A stretch of 64,000 nucleotides of DNA from Arctopsyche grandis (Eukaryota > Arthropoda > Insecta > Trichoptera > Hydropsychidae). Positions 22,449 to 32,790 of the stretch are shown here, one piece after another. Made by a program: the position numbers and the translations under genes. The DNA lies in contig NC_135365.1 of NCBI RefSeq assembly GCF_051622035.1, positions 11,264,001 to 11,328,000 of the forward strand, read 5' to 3'. How positions within the stretch are numbered: position 1 is the first letter of the stretch; every line of letters begins with the position of its first letter. The notes beneath the pieces were generated by a model. The model had not been told where the DNA came from. It did no database searches and was given only the letters and a program-made list of their open reading frames with translations.

Positions 22449-23714
22449 ATGTCGAGTAAGGCGTTTTTTGTACTATTTTTCTGTATCTCCACAAGTTTGT
22501 ACAACAACTCAGCTCGTGGACAAGAACTTGCCCGAGCTAAAGAAGACGTGAAAGGAGATACTTTGTGTCCACCAGGGCTTAAATATTTGAATGGAAACTG
22601 TATATCTCCTCTAGAAAATCCAAAAGTCAGGGTACCTTCACTTAAACGCTTCCGAAGAAACCCACCTGCCTGTCCACCTGGGTGGATACTTGTGAATAAT
22701 AAATGTACACCTCCAAAAGAAAAACTCGGTCAATTTCCGATTACGATAATGTGTCCAGATGGTTCAAGACCCGATTATTATGGAAACTGCTCCCCTCTAT
22801 GTCCAAACGGTGAAAAGCCAGACGCATATGGATACTGTGCTCCAAATTGGGGTGGGATTATAGGTATAGTGCCAGAGCGATGTCCGCCCGGTCAAATTCC
22901 TGATGCATTTGGAAACTGCCTAATAGATTGGGATAGAAATGGTATGCCCGCGTCTCGAGCATGTCCACCCGGTTATAAACTTGATATTCAAAAAGTATGC
23001 GTACCAGACAAGGCGCATAGTAGACAAGGGGAGTGTCCAACGGGTCAAGTTCCTGATGGTCAAGGAAACTGTATACCAGGCAATGGCCAAGCCGCACAAA
23101 TGCGCTGTCCAACATCTATACCCGATGGTTTTATCTGCGTTCCAGGTCAAATTCCATATAGAAACACATTCAGTTATTGTCCACGAGGTCAAATGCATGA
23201 TGGTGTTGAACGCTGCATAGGAGAACGGGGTATGATTTCTACGGCCGCAAAGTTGCATTGTCCACCAGACCAAATTCCGGATATTTTAGGAAACTGTGTA
23301 CCGATTACAAATTCTATGAACCCATACTGGCATTGTGCACCAGGTGAAGTTATGGATGGTTTTGGGAACTGCGTAACAGAATGGAATGGGAATTTCAAAA
23401 CTGGAGTAAAGCATTGTCCACCAGGTGAAATTCTTGATACGTCTGGAAAATGCGTAAAGCAGCCGCCAAAGAATGGTATGAATAGATGTCCACCGGGCCA
23501 CTTTCCTGATCATCATGGAATGTGCAGTAAGGATCGAGATTGGAATTTTGGAAACGTTAACAGATGTCCGCCCGGCTATACACCTACTTTTGATGGATAT
23601 TGCGAAGTAAAATATGATAATAGTTTTGGCATACCTGGGCAATGTCCTCCCGGATACATACCTGCTGGTGGTTACTGCATGCCTGCATATGGTAAAACTG
23701 CTGCCAAATTATAA
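22449..23714 (+). CDS. Large secreted cysteine-repeat protein, about 15 modules, 421 aa
   Basis: The start at 22449 (MSSKAFFVLFFCISTSLY) is preferred because four paralogues begin with MSSK and the upstream in-frame codon at 22431 is TTG. A signal peptide of about 24 residues precedes a short region with one CPPG module. A basic stretch (LKRFRRN) follows that fits a furin site (R-x-R-R), then a long array of roughly 15 modules of the CPPGxxPDxxGNC type. They are more diverged from each other than in the 20.4 kb gene. One module has lost its pattern (CPTSIPDGFIC), and the protein ends CPPGYIPAGGYCMPAYGKTAAKL. No intron. The neighbour at 24698 is its tandem duplicate. Likely an extracellular structural or defence protein; not assignable. 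Confidence 0.85.
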   Translation: MSSKAFFVLFFCISTSLYNNSARGQELARAKEDVKGDTLCPPGLKYLNGNCISPLENPKVRVPSLKRFRRNPPACPPGWILVNNKCTPPKEKLGQFPITIMCPDGSRPDYYGNCSPLCPNGEKPDAYGYCAPNWGGIIGIVPERCPPGQIPDAFGNCLIDWDRNGMPASRACPPGYKLDIQKVCVPDKAHSRQGECPTGQVPDGQGNCIPGNGQAAQMRCPTSIPDGFICVPGQIPYRNTFSYCPRGQMHDGVERCIGERGMISTAAKLHCPPDQIPDILGNCVPITNSMNPYWHCAPGEVMDGFGNCVTEWNGNFKTGVKHCPPGEILDTSGKCVKQPPKNGMNRCPPGHFPDHHGMCSKDRDWNFGNVNRCPPGYTPTFDGYCEVKYDNSFGIPGQCPPGYIPAGGYCMPAYGKTAAKL

Positions 23715-24059
23715 GTTATGATGAAATTATAATTACGTATTAACATACATACTATAAAAATTATTGCATATTTATACATAAATAGGCGTTTAATGAAATT
23801 CGATATGTTTTATATTACATAAATAATTGTACAATACATATATCAATTTTATAGCTACTTCACAGTTATCATATTTTTGGGGTAGTAGCGAATATCTGTA
23901 AAAAAATGAGTAATATAAAGTTTACTGTTGTAAAAAGTTTTTATACATAAATTCATTGTTTTTTATTTAATCATATAAATAAGTTTGAATATATGTAACT
24001 AAATAAATATTTGCATTTTAGACAGTCCACGTATACATATACTTTAATTTATATAGATA
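23715..24059. other. 3' flank included in the tandem duplication
   Basis: AT-rich 3' UTR and flank, largely repeated after the second gene (25796-26200). A CAGTCCACG remnant of a TIR element lies at 24022 directly before the Helitron. Confidence 0.5.
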
Positions 24060-24340
24060 CTAGCTGAACCCGGCATGCGTTGCATTGCCACAATAACGCA
24101 TGCAATTCCCGTTCCCGTTCCCGTTCCTGTTCCCATTTGTGGAAAGACGTTGGCGGCGAACATATTTGAAATTATTTTGTTGCAATGCCACTCATTCCCG
24201 TTTTTCCCGTTCCTGCTCCCATTTTTGTGCGATTTTTTCTACAGAAACCATCGCGGACATACACATAATAACTCCTGTAAGTTTCATCGCAATCGGTTGA
24301 ATGGTATAGGAATGTGACAAATAGACAATGAGACAAATTA
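24060..24340 (-). mobile_element. Helitron, family 2, minus strand
   Basis: On the minus strand it ends GCATGCCGGGTTCAGCTAG at 24060. The interior carries CGGGAA(C/T) tandem hexamers and the ACCGATTGCGATGAAACTT motif. Related copies lie at 26202-26480 (minus) and 42433-42799 (plus). The 3' CTAG followed by T fits Helitron ends. It forms part of the 2.25 kb duplicated unit. Confidence 0.65.
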
Positions 24341-24554
24341 TATTCATATGTATGTAATTACATAGGTGCTTCCTTTGAGAGTGAATGTCTCGTGTTTCAA
24401 TTTTGGGAATACGCATAGTCCCAAATAATATTCCAAAAATTTAAACTATAATTTGTACAGGCATTTAAAATCCTCACCAATCGTTCAACTTCTTATGAAC
24501 AAATCCTTGCGATAATAAACATAGCATAAATATTAACAAGTAGTATAATATCCC

Positions 24555-24697
24555 AGAGAGTTATGGTAGCCCTATCTTAGATCGTGATGTGATACTATAT
24601 AAAACGCCACAGCATTGTAATATTAGAGCAAACTTAAGAGCAACCACAGACGTTATCCCACATTCAGGACTAATCTGGCTTGATTACGTTGATCGTA
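24555..24697 (+). promoter_or_regulatory. MSSK-family promoter and 5' UTR, copy 2
   Basis: Near-identical to the one at 22310: GTTATGGTAGCCCTATCTTA, TATATAAAACGCCACAGC and AGAGCAACCACAGACGTTAT. It differs at only a few positions, so the tandem copy is young. Confidence 0.65.
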
Positions 24698-25795
24698 ATG
24701 TCGAGTAAGGCGTTTTTTGTACTATTTTTCTGTATATCCACAAGTTTGTACGACAACTCAGCTCGTGGACAAGAACTTGCCCAAGCTAATGGAGACTTGA
24801 AAGGAGACACTTTGTGTCCACCAGGGCTTAAATCTTTGAATGGAAACTGTATATCTCCTCTAGAAAATCCAAAAGTCAGGGTACCTTCACTTAAACGCTT
24901 CCGAAGAAACCTGTCTGCCTGTCCACCTGGGTGGATACTTGTGAATAATAAATGCACACCCCCAAAAGAAAAACTCGGTCAATTTCCGATTACGATAATG
25001 TGTCCAGATGGTTCAAGACCCGATTATTATGGAAACTGCTCCCCTCTATGTCCAAACGGTGAAAGGCCAGACGCATATGGATACTGTGCTCCAAATTGGG
25101 GTGGGATTATAGGTCTAGTCCCAGAGCGATGTCCGCCGGGTCAAATTCCGAATGCATTTGGAAACTGCCTAATAGATTGGGATATAAATGGTATGACCGC
25201 GTCTCGAGCATGTCCACCCGGTTATAAACTCGATATTCAAAAAGTATGCGTACCAGACAAGGCGCATAGTAGACAAGGGGAGTGTCCACCAGGTCAAGTT
25301 CCTGATGGTCGAGGAAACTGTATACCAGGCAGTGGTCAAGCCTGTCCACCAGACCAAATTCCGGATATTTTGGGAAACTGTGTACCGATTATAAATTCTA
25401 TGAATGCATACAGGAATTGTGCACCAGGTGAAATTTTGGATGGTTTTGGGAACTGCGTAACAGAATGGAATGGGAATTTCAAAATCGGGGTAAAGCATTG
25501 TCCACCAGGTGAAATTCTTGATACGTTTGGAAAATGCGTAAAGCAGCCGCCAAAGAATGGTATGAATAGATGTCCACCGGGCCACTTTCCTGATCATCAT
25601 GGAATGTGCAGAAAGGATCGAGATTGGAATTTCGGAAACGTTAACAGATGTCCGCCCGGCTATACACCTACTTTTGATGGATATTGCGAAGTAAAATATG
25701 ATAATATTTTTGGCATACCTGGGCAATGTCCTCCCGGATACATACCTGCTGGTGGTTATTGCATGCCTGCATATGGTAAAACTGCTGCCAAATGA
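24698..25795 (+). CDS. Tandem duplicate of the 22.4 kb cysteine-repeat gene, 365 aa
   Basis: The start at 24698 (MSSKAFFVLFFCISTSLYDN) lies exactly 2249 bases after the paralogue's start. The protein is more than 90 % identical by eye over the aligned parts but lacks an internal block of 56 residues (168 bases) that carries two modules. The junction reads GSGQACPPDQIPD against GNGQAAQMRCPTS...CPPDQIPD. About 13 modules remain. The signal peptide, furin-like LKRFRRN and ending GGYCMPAYGKTAAK are conserved. The frame-preserving loss of whole modules suggests slippage between repeats. A shared role with its neighbour is likely. Confidence 0.85.
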   Translation: MSSKAFFVLFFCISTSLYDNSARGQELAQANGDLKGDTLCPPGLKSLNGNCISPLENPKVRVPSLKRFRRNLSACPPGWILVNNKCTPPKEKLGQFPITIMCPDGSRPDYYGNCSPLCPNGERPDAYGYCAPNWGGIIGLVPERCPPGQIPNAFGNCLIDWDINGMTASRACPPGYKLDIQKVCVPDKAHSRQGECPPGQVPDGRGNCIPGSGQACPPDQIPDILGNCVPIINSMNAYRNCAPGEILDGFGNCVTEWNGNFKIGVKHCPPGEILDTFGKCVKQPPKNGMNRCPPGHFPDHHGMCRKDRDWNFGNVNRCPPGYTPTFDGYCEVKYDNIFGIPGQCPPGYIPAGGYCMPAYGKTAAK

Positions 25796-26201
25796 TAAGC
25801 TATAACGAAATTATAATTACGTATTTAAATACATATTATTGCATATTTATACATATTATTGCATATTTATACATAAATAAAAATTATTGCATATTTATAC
25901 ATAAATAGGCATTTTAATGAAATTCGATATGTATTATATTAATAATATGTACATATCGAAATAATTGTTCAATACATATATCAATTTTATAGCTACTTCA
26001 CAGTTATCATATTTTTGAGGTAGTAGCGAATATCTGTAAAAATGAGTGTAAGATAAAGTTTACTGTTGTAAACGGTTTTTATAAATATATTCATTGTTTT
26101 TTTTTTATTTAATCGTGTAAATACACTTGAATATATGTACCTAAATAAATATATTTATTTTTGACAGTCCAAATATACATATACTTTAATTTATTTAGAT
26201 A
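25796..26201. other. 3' flank of the second copy
   Basis: Matches 23715-24059 except for a local triplication of TTATTGCATATTTATACATA at about 25846-25905. Confidence 0.5.
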
Positions 26202-26480
26202 CTAGATTACCCCGGCATGCGTTGCAATGCCACATAACGCATGAAATTCCCGTTCCTCTTCACGTTTATGGGTGATTTTCTTTCCCGTTCCCGTTCCCAT
26301 TCCTGTTCCTGTTTCTATTTGTCGGGAAAACTCAGGGGGTGAATACGTTTGAAATTATTCAATTGCTATTTATTTTACCCTAACAGCCCGGGTGGCAACG
26401 CGACAATATTTGAAATTATTGCGTTGCAATACCTCTCATTCCCGTTATTATGAATTGAGGCGTTGTCACACTGAAACACA
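26202..26480 (-). mobile_element. Helitron, family 2, minus strand (duplicated copy)
   Basis: The minus-strand end is GCATGCCGGGGTAATCTAG at 26202. The interior has CGTTCC hexamers and GTTTGAAATTATT. It is the counterpart of 24060-24340 but more degraded. Confidence 0.55.
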
Positions 26481-26559
26481 CACACACATACACATTTTGA
26501 CAACGCGAGAATGGTACATAAGGGTTGGGTATTTCTACTGGAATTATATCTATGATTTG

Positions 26560-27245
26560 TCTCTTGTTTATAAAAAAAAATGTTTTTCTAATCATAAAAT
26601 TAGGGAAAATGCTGAAATAATGAAGTTTTTTTTATACAATTCTACATATGTATGTATGTACATATGTATGTTTATACATACATACATACATACAATATAA
26701 GTCCGAAGGTCGAATTCAACCTGCTTATTCATCCCAAATCAATCCCTGGGACATTTATGAATTTTAGAAAATTAAATTTAGGGTCACTTGTAAAAAGATA
26801 AACAGGAAGATTGTTTTCTAAATTCGATTTTAATAACTGTGAAATGTTGAACAATTTTATTTACTTTAACAACCATACAAAAGTGATTGGTTTAATGTAA
26901 AAAAAGAGAAAAAACCACATATGTACATCATTTTTTTTATTTTTAAATACTTTTTATTATTATGAAATTATGTTCACAATACATCTTATATCTATTTTTA
27001 TAGCTACTGATCTACTGATCATTTTCTATTTTACAATTTAATTTAATTTGGTTAGTAATCATAGTTTTATATTATTCTAATGTTAATGTACAGCATAATA
27101 GGAAAAAGAGCATGTACATAAATAATATATAATAGTTATATGAATATAGGTCACTTTAAGAAATCTAATGGATTTTAATTTACTTCCAATCACATACGGG
27201 GTAACCACGTTGTTTTTTAAATATTTTTAAAATGATATTGCTTAT
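26560..27245 (+). repeat. Segmental duplicate of 29450-29960
   Basis: GTCCGAAGGTCGAATTCAAC, AGATTGTTTTCTAAATTCGA, TAACTGTGAAATGTTGAACA and GGGTAACCACGTTGTTTTTT occur in the same order at 29550-29955. This shows that an ancestral unit of the gene family, with flanks, was duplicated. The interspersed repeat at 26945-27120 is inserted within it. It ends in an upstream conserved block (about 27175-27240) with no intact promoter following. Confidence 0.55.
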
Positions 27246-27539
27246 TATTTATGAATTAAAATAATTGTCAAGTGAAAAAAATAAGTTTCTGAAAAAATCA
27301 GAAGGTGACAAGGTTTCTTATTGTTCACAGTCAGTTATAAATTAATATATGTATGTATGTACATAACATATTGTATTTACTTATTTATGACAATTTTGGC
27401 ATCATAACATTACAGAATAGTTCCAAGTGGTCACAATGTCTAAACAAAAAAAGAAAAAAGTATACATTAAGATGAAAATAAAATAATATATGTATTATAC
27501 ATGTATAGGTATATCAAATCATATTTAATTAATTTCCAA

Positions 27540-27738
27540 TCTAATATATAATTTCAAAAGAGACTGTATGTAAATATATGTTTATAAGTACATAACTTTG
27601 GTTGGGAATCGTAACAAGTCCAATTTCTATGACTTCAAATAAATTTAGTAAAAAAACAAATTAATATTTACCATTAAATTCGCCATGTTTACTCTGTTTA
27701 TATTACAATAAATACTGAGCGAAGCCGGGTAAAACTAG
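27540..27738 (+). mobile_element. Short Helitron, family 1
   Basis: Between A and T: TCTAATATATAATTTCAAAA ... GAGCGAAGCCGGGTAAAACTAG. The ends are the cleanest of all copies in the window. Confidence 0.8.
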
Positions 27739-27739
27739 T

Positions 27740-28137
27740 ATAATATAAATTAATTTATTGCAGGTGAACTGTCAGTGAATTATTATTTATTTTAATCAAT
27801 TACAATAATAAATTACAAAATAACGTGATGAGTATGTATTCGAAGATATTTTCAGGTATAAATACGATATGCTCAAAATGTATTTGATTTTAAATTTATA
27901 ATACACTCATTCGCTTCTTTGAATAGCAGGTCATTGATATGTTGAGTGTTGACTCATTCACCAACTAATCCATATAAATTAACCGACAATTTTTTTCTTT
28001 TAAATTCAAAACAGTTCAAATAACATACAAGTAAAATTATTATACTTCGGTAATTCCGGTAGTACCGAAGGTCGTATTTTGACCAAAACCCGCTAGAGCC
28101 GGTTTCAGTAGTACTGGTATTGGAATGCTCAGTACAT
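27740..28137 (+). mobile_element. Truncated copy of the 9425-10192 TIR element
   Basis: The right end (CGGTAGTACCGAAGGTCG, GACCAAAACCCG, GCCGGTTTCAGTAGTACTGG, ATTGGAATG) matches 10105-10190. The left end is missing, cut at the Helitron. Confidence 0.5.
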
Positions 28138-28149
28138 ACATACATACAT

Positions 28150-28460
28150 ATGTACTTTGTGAGTGCGTCGCCTTTCAATCGTGAAAAATATTAAAATATT
28201 GCATATACAATATGTACATAATAAAACGTTATTCAACGGTAAATTGACCCGAACTTATGCAGACACATAATACATTTAATCTCAATTATTCCATAGCTGT
28301 CAATAAGGATTTTGGCCATTATTTTAACTCCTCATCAATAGTTCATTTTTTTATGAACGAATGCTTACGATGTGACGTTTTGGATTCCATCATAATAGTA
28401 TCATCATAGTAGTTCCAAATCAAGTCATATTTTTTCGGGTCTTCAAAATACAATTTCCTT
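28150..28460 (+). pseudogene. 5' flank of a dead MSSK-family gene
   Basis: GAGTGCGTCGCCTTTCAATC, CCTCATCAATAGTTC, ATGAACGAATGCTTACGATG and GACGTTTTGGATTCCAT correspond to the upstream flanks of the 22.4 and 24.7 kb genes (CCTCACCAATCGTTC, ATGAACAAATCCTTGCGATA). The closest match is the minus-strand relic at 53040-53200. The sequence is cut off before the TATA box and followed by a Helitron and hAT debris. The coding end reappears at 29185. Confidence 0.5.
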
Positions 28461-28494
28461 GACGACAATTCAATTGGTTGAATATTATATTTTT

Positions 28495-28604
28495 TTCGAT
28501 TTAAATAAATTTAATAAAAAAACAAATGAATATTTACTATTAGATTCGCCATGTTTAAGTTGTTTATATTACAAACACTGAGCGAAGCCGAGTAAAACAA
28601 CTAG
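28495..28604 (+). mobile_element. 5'-truncated Helitron, family 1
   Basis: Only the right part is present: ATTAGATTCGCCATGTTTAA ... GAGCGAAGCCGAGTAAAACA ... CTAG. Confidence 0.65.
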
Positions 28605-28799
28605 TAATTAATAAACATTATCTTAATTAGTCATCGTCGACGTCAATGTGTACAGTCGATGATCGAAAATCTGGCAATCGATACGTTTTCCTCAGATCCG
28701 GCATGGATTTTAGAGTGCATTTTTAAATTTACCGCATTCACGCTCCAATAAATAAATAATTTTGAATTTGACACTTGAGAACAGTTCGATAATAATCTT

Positions 28800-29115
28800 T
28801 AATGTTGCAGATAAAATTGAAAGTACATATGATTAGAAAATTAGATTTTTGGAATTTATGTATCAAACATGATCAAACTGAAGTATTTGAAACTTTACAT
28901 AATTTCTTATCTGAAAACAAGAGTCATATGTCTCAGGATATACGTGAAAAAATAATTGAATATTTAATAGGGCTGAAATCGTCTTTTACGCAGTGCTTCC
29001 CCAAACCTTAAACAATTTGATTTCAAACCCCTTTGATAATGAACATTATCGGACAGCTACCGAGGAAAAGGAGAACTACTGATCAGTGATCACAGTGGGA
29101 CTTGCAGAACAAAGT
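28800..29115 (+). pseudogene. Fragment of a ZBED/FAM200-like hAT transposase
   Basis: From 28802 to 29011 a frame reads KLDFWNLCIKHDQTEVFETL...LSENK...IREKIIEYLIGLKSSFTQ. By motif memory this resembles the region of ZBED/FAM200-type hAT transposases just before the catalytic C-terminus (a helical stretch, then L..L...F..YFP). After a frameshift near 29010 the match seems to go on as SNPFDNEH and, after another shift, ELLISDHSGTCRTKYD. At least two frame breaks make it dead. The ends of the original transposon were not located. Confidence 0.45.
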
Positions 29116-29184
29116 ATGATAACAACGTTATACCGGAGTATTATAAAAATATTATACTGGAGTATTATAGTACATATATTATAA

Positions 29185-29345
29185 ATATGATAATATTCTT
29201 GACATACCTGGGCAATGTCCTCCCGGATACATACCTACTGGTGGTGGACACTGCATATGGGAAAACTGCTTCCAAATGATAAGCTATGATTAAATTATAA
29301 CTACGTATTTACATACATAAATACTATAAAAAATATTGCATATTA
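29185..29345 (+). pseudogene. 3' end of a dead MSSK-family cysteine-repeat gene
   Basis: CTTGACATACCTGGGCAATG, TCCTCCCGGATACATACCTA and AAAACTGCTTCCAAATGATAAGC match the last module and 3' UTR of the 22.4 and 24.7 kb genes (GQCPPGYIPxGG..., KTAAK). Small indels disrupt the frame at GGTGGTGGACACTGCATATG. With 28150-28460 it frames a paralogue whose centre was replaced by transposons. Confidence 0.7.
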
Positions 29346-29449
29346 CATTAAGTTCCAAAATCCTTTACCGGTAAATCGGTAATGGAATTTGGCCATAATT
29401 ACCGGTAATGCATGCCCTATAAATAAGGGTACTACAATTAAATCTATGA

Positions 29450-29960
29450 TTAGTCCAAAAAAAGCTTTGTTATAATCATAAAATTAGACAAAATGCTTAA
29501 AATTTTCTGATTACCAGTCATATTTTTTTTTATAATTCTACATATGTTTGTATATAGGTCCGAAGGTCGAATTTAACCTGCGAATTCATCCCAAATCCCT
29601 GGAACACTTATGTTTATCGCAAGTCGAATTTTAGAAAATATGTATGTCCATTTTGTAATACCAAGTAAATTGAGGGTCACGTGTATTAAGATAAACAAAA
29701 AGATTGTTTTCTAAATTAGATTTTAATAACTGTGAAACGTTGAACAATTTTATTGATTTTAACAACGATTCAAAAATGATTGGTTTTGAGTAAACAAAAG
29801 AGAAGAAAACTACATATGTACATCATACATACATATGTACATTATTTATGTGTGCAACATAAATAATGTATAATAATTATATAAATATAGGTCACTATAA
29901 AAAAATTAATGTATTTTGATTGAATTACAATCACATGCAGGGTAACCACGTTATTTTTCA
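29450..29960 (+). repeat. Segmental duplicate of 26560-27245, with upstream conserved block
   Basis: Same order of matches as listed for 26560-27245, without the 170-base insert. At 29915-30030 it carries the family block (AATCACATGCAGGGTAACCA ... ATGATTCCAAAAT ... TTTCGAACTCTTTAAATTTG). Confidence 0.55.
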
Positions 29961-30216
29961 ATGATTCCAAAATCTTCTTAGAATTATATTGAAACATGGT
30001 TTCGAACTCTTTAAATTTGCATAGCATTTAAATTTATGTATGTGTGCATCACCTACATTTTATAACATACATATTAGGGATTCCAAAAATACCAACATTT
30101 GTCACTACAAGTACTAGTTTCAGTAGGTATTTTTTCTGCCCAGTAGGTATATATATTTTTTCGGGTCTTCATTAACTCGCAGTTTGGGCTGTAGATTTTG
30201 AAATATCATACTGACA

Positions 30217-30363
30217 GATAGTTTTGGCAGCCCTATTTGAAATCTATATGTGATATATGTATATAAAATGCGACAACATTGTAATATTCTGAAAATTCGA
30301 AGAACAACTACAGACGCTATACTACATATTATACGTTCAGGATCATTCCGAGTATTTATCAAT
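30217..30363 (+). promoter_or_regulatory. MSSK-family promoter and 5' UTR, copy 3
   Basis: GTTTTGGCAGCCCTATTTGA, TATATAAAATGCGACAACAT, GAACAACTACAGACGCTAT and TTCAGGATCATTCCGAGTAT lead to the ATG at 30364. Confidence 0.65.
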
Positions 30364-30675
30364 ATGTCGAGTAAGGCATTGTATGCGTTATTTCTGTGTC
30401 TGTCCGTATGTTGGCTTGACAGTTTAGTTAGTGGGGATGTATGTCATACCGATTGTACAGTTGGAAATAACGGATATTGTGTAAAGCGTGCCAGTTTAGT
30501 TCATGGGGATGAAATTCTTCCCCGTGATATATGTTCGCATTTGTGTACAGTTAGTCTTTATGGAGATTGTACAATACTTTTGACCAGAAAACTAAATGAT
30601 ATGGTCCGTCCACCACCAATATGTGATCCAGGCGAAGAGCCAGAGCCATCAAATAATTGGTGCCATGCTTACTAG
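30364..30675 (+). CDS. Secreted MSSK-family protein with variant cysteine pattern, 103 aa
   Basis: The start at 30364 (MSSKALYALFLCLSVCWLDS) matches the shared leader. Longer in-frame extensions lie upstream of the TATA-derived transcript. Mature part: two blocks of a different spacing (CHTDCTVGNNGYC and CSHLCTVSLYGDC, C-x3-C-x7-C), then a Pro-rich tail with PPICDPGEEPEPSNNWC that keeps only a trace of the CPxG module. The VGNNGYCV string is shared with the 36.2 kb protein. It is therefore a diverged paralogue with the same promoter and leader but a remodelled secreted domain. Function unknown. Confidence 0.75.
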   Translation: MSSKALYALFLCLSVCWLDSLVSGDVCHTDCTVGNNGYCVKRASLVHGDEILPRDICSHLCTVSLYGDCTILLTRKLNDMVRPPPICDPGEEPEPSNNWCHAY

Positions 30676-31630
30676 AGCATATCAGTCGACAAACCAAGCA
30701 TCGAAAAATAGACGAGCATCATCCGTAAAAAAAATAAAAACAGGTTATCAGGAGCATTTTGATATAATATAATATGTATGTAGTAACCATTTCAAGGGTA
30801 GTTTTTTTAATCGCTGTTCACGCATTATTTTGTTTTATGTTTGTTTGATAAATACAATTTTTTTTATTTGAACATTTATTTTTAATTTATTTATGTATTT
30901 AGTAACAATAGATAAAGTTTGGTCATCATGCGAAAATTCGAACTCGGAGTTTTGAATAATTGGTATCGGTTACAGAAATGCCTATCGATACGACGTAATT
31001 TTTTTTCAAATTTTAAAGTTTTACCTTCCCTTATAGGTATCCTCTTTTTTATGTTTTTCGAATATTATGTCCCAAATCGCTGAACTGAAATATTTATACA
31101 TGTAATAGAAATTATAAATTTATACACTTTTATTTTTTGGATATTTTTAAAATGTGGTGAACACCCGTCAAAAGATAGTGAAAGTTTTCTCTTGTTCGAT
31201 TTTTCGTCAACTACTTTTTCGACCATTTAAATGTGTGTGCTCCGAGCTCACGAGAAAATTCACGTATAATTCTTGAATCAATTTGATGAATATAAAAAAT
31301 AAATCATTAAATTTAATTAGCCGAAAGTGGGAGCTATGGGACTAACTTAGAGCTGTTAAGTTAGTCCCATATATTATCTCCCAAATCTGTATTATGTATT
31401 ATCTGAACATCTATTTTTACTTTATTTATGTATTTAGTAACAATAGATGAAGTTTTGTGATCATGCACTAATTCGAATTCGACGTTTTGACTGAAATGAC
31501 AAAAAAATAAGTGGTACCTCCCGTTATAGGTTTCGTCTTTTTACAAACCTCCTTTACGTTTCACATTAAGAAGTTTTTTTTATATCTCTTATTACATATT
31601 ATTATTATTATTATTATTGTTTCCGTCAAA
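30676..31630. other. Intergenic with diffuse interspersed repeats
   Basis: Pieces such as TTTAGTAACAATAGATAAAG, ATCATGCGAAAATTCGAACTCG and GTGAACACCCGTC recur at about 31425, 33050 and 53650. They mark an uncharacterised repeat family. An ATT microsatellite lies at about 31597-31618. Confidence 0.4.
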
Positions 31631-31639
31631 AGGAATGTC

Positions 31640-32790
31640 AATATACATATATGGAAGCTCTCATTGGACACTTCGTGTGACGAGGTTTTGACTCACGTTA
31701 GTGCCATCTGTGGATTAAAGGATGGCATTGTGGTTTCCCCTCTTAATGCACGAGGATCTTATACATCCTTTAAGGTATCTGTTCCTGCTTCTGTCGCTGG
31801 CCTGTTATTTTCTGCTGGTTCTTGGCCTGCTGGTGTTCATTTTGGTAGATTTAAAGATTGGGGAATGAGCATTAAGAATATAAAATCTAATACTAATACT
31901 ACTTCTATGTCTGCCACTGACGTTGTTTCATCATTAGAGCTGCGCCCAAGTGTTTCATTTGCTGATGTTTGTACGGGAGCTGCTAGATGTTTGAAGCCTG
32001 ATATTAAAACTACGTCTGCAAGTATTAGTGAATCTTCTATGGAAACGGTCGCAGTGACGTCGATGTTTGCCTCTTCTCCTACATCTGCCTGCTCAAATGG
32101 TCCTGATAGTCGTGATTCTGTTGTGACTGTGTTGGCTTCTTCTTCTGCTTCCTCTTCCGTTTCGTCTCCATTGGCTCAACCTCCGTTGGCTCAATCAAAA
32201 CTGCCATTTCTTGTCTCAAAGAAAGTCACGCGCCAAACTGGGAGACCGAAAATTGGTAATTTATTACCAAAATGTACGAGGTCTCAGGACAAAGCTGGCT
32301 GCGTTTAATTCAGCCGTTTCTACTATTTGTGATGATATGGTAGCACTAACGGAAACATGGTTGACTTCATCATTTTTTGATGCTGAACTTTTTGATTCTT
32401 CCTGGAGGGTGCATCGTCCCGATAGAGTAGATCGACGTGGTGGTGGTGTATTATTTGCTTGTCTTGATTGGTTTCGGTCAGTCCGGATGACAAATTTTGA
32501 AACTCTATCTGGTGAGGACTTATGGAATTCATAACTTGAAAATCATAATCGAGAAAGAATATTACGAAATACAAAAACCTTGTAAACATAGAATGAATTC
32601 AAGACGATAAACGATATATAATAATAATAATTATTATTTTTAGTTGTTTGTGTATATATATGTTTTGTTTTTGTTATGTCTAATTTATTATTTTGTTTCT
32701 TGTCTTTTCTGTTATATTTTTGACCATTGTGGCGCATTAGGAATTCCTGTAATGCTACAACGGTCCAAACTTTAAATAAATAAATAAAAT
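31640..32790 (+). mobile_element. Internally deleted jockey-like LINE
   Basis: An ORF1-like C-terminal part (about 31650-32308) has the pattern Y-x-S-F-K-V-x-V...W-P-A-G-V-x-F-G-R-F seen in nucleic-acid-binding ORF1 proteins of such LINEs, then a Ser-rich tail. In the next frame, 32211-32534 gives the start of an AP-type endonuclease (IYYQNVRGLRTK, ALTETWL, RRGGGVLFA). The reading then runs straight into a 3' UTR that ends GTGGCGCATTAGGAATTCCT...CTTTAAATAAATAAATAAA. The reverse transcriptase is entirely missing, so the copy is dead. Confidence 0.7.

Noticed and set aside
22939-23220. CRISPR-like or other regular array in the 22.4 kb gene
   Set aside because: Regular spacing comes from the protein modules; spacers and repeats are coding and diverged, and the organism is a eukaryote.
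25169-25726. Minus-strand frame of 185 codons over the 24.7 kb gene
   Set aside because: Antisense shadow; the equivalent frame over 22.4 kb is interrupted, and only the plus frame is conserved between paralogues.
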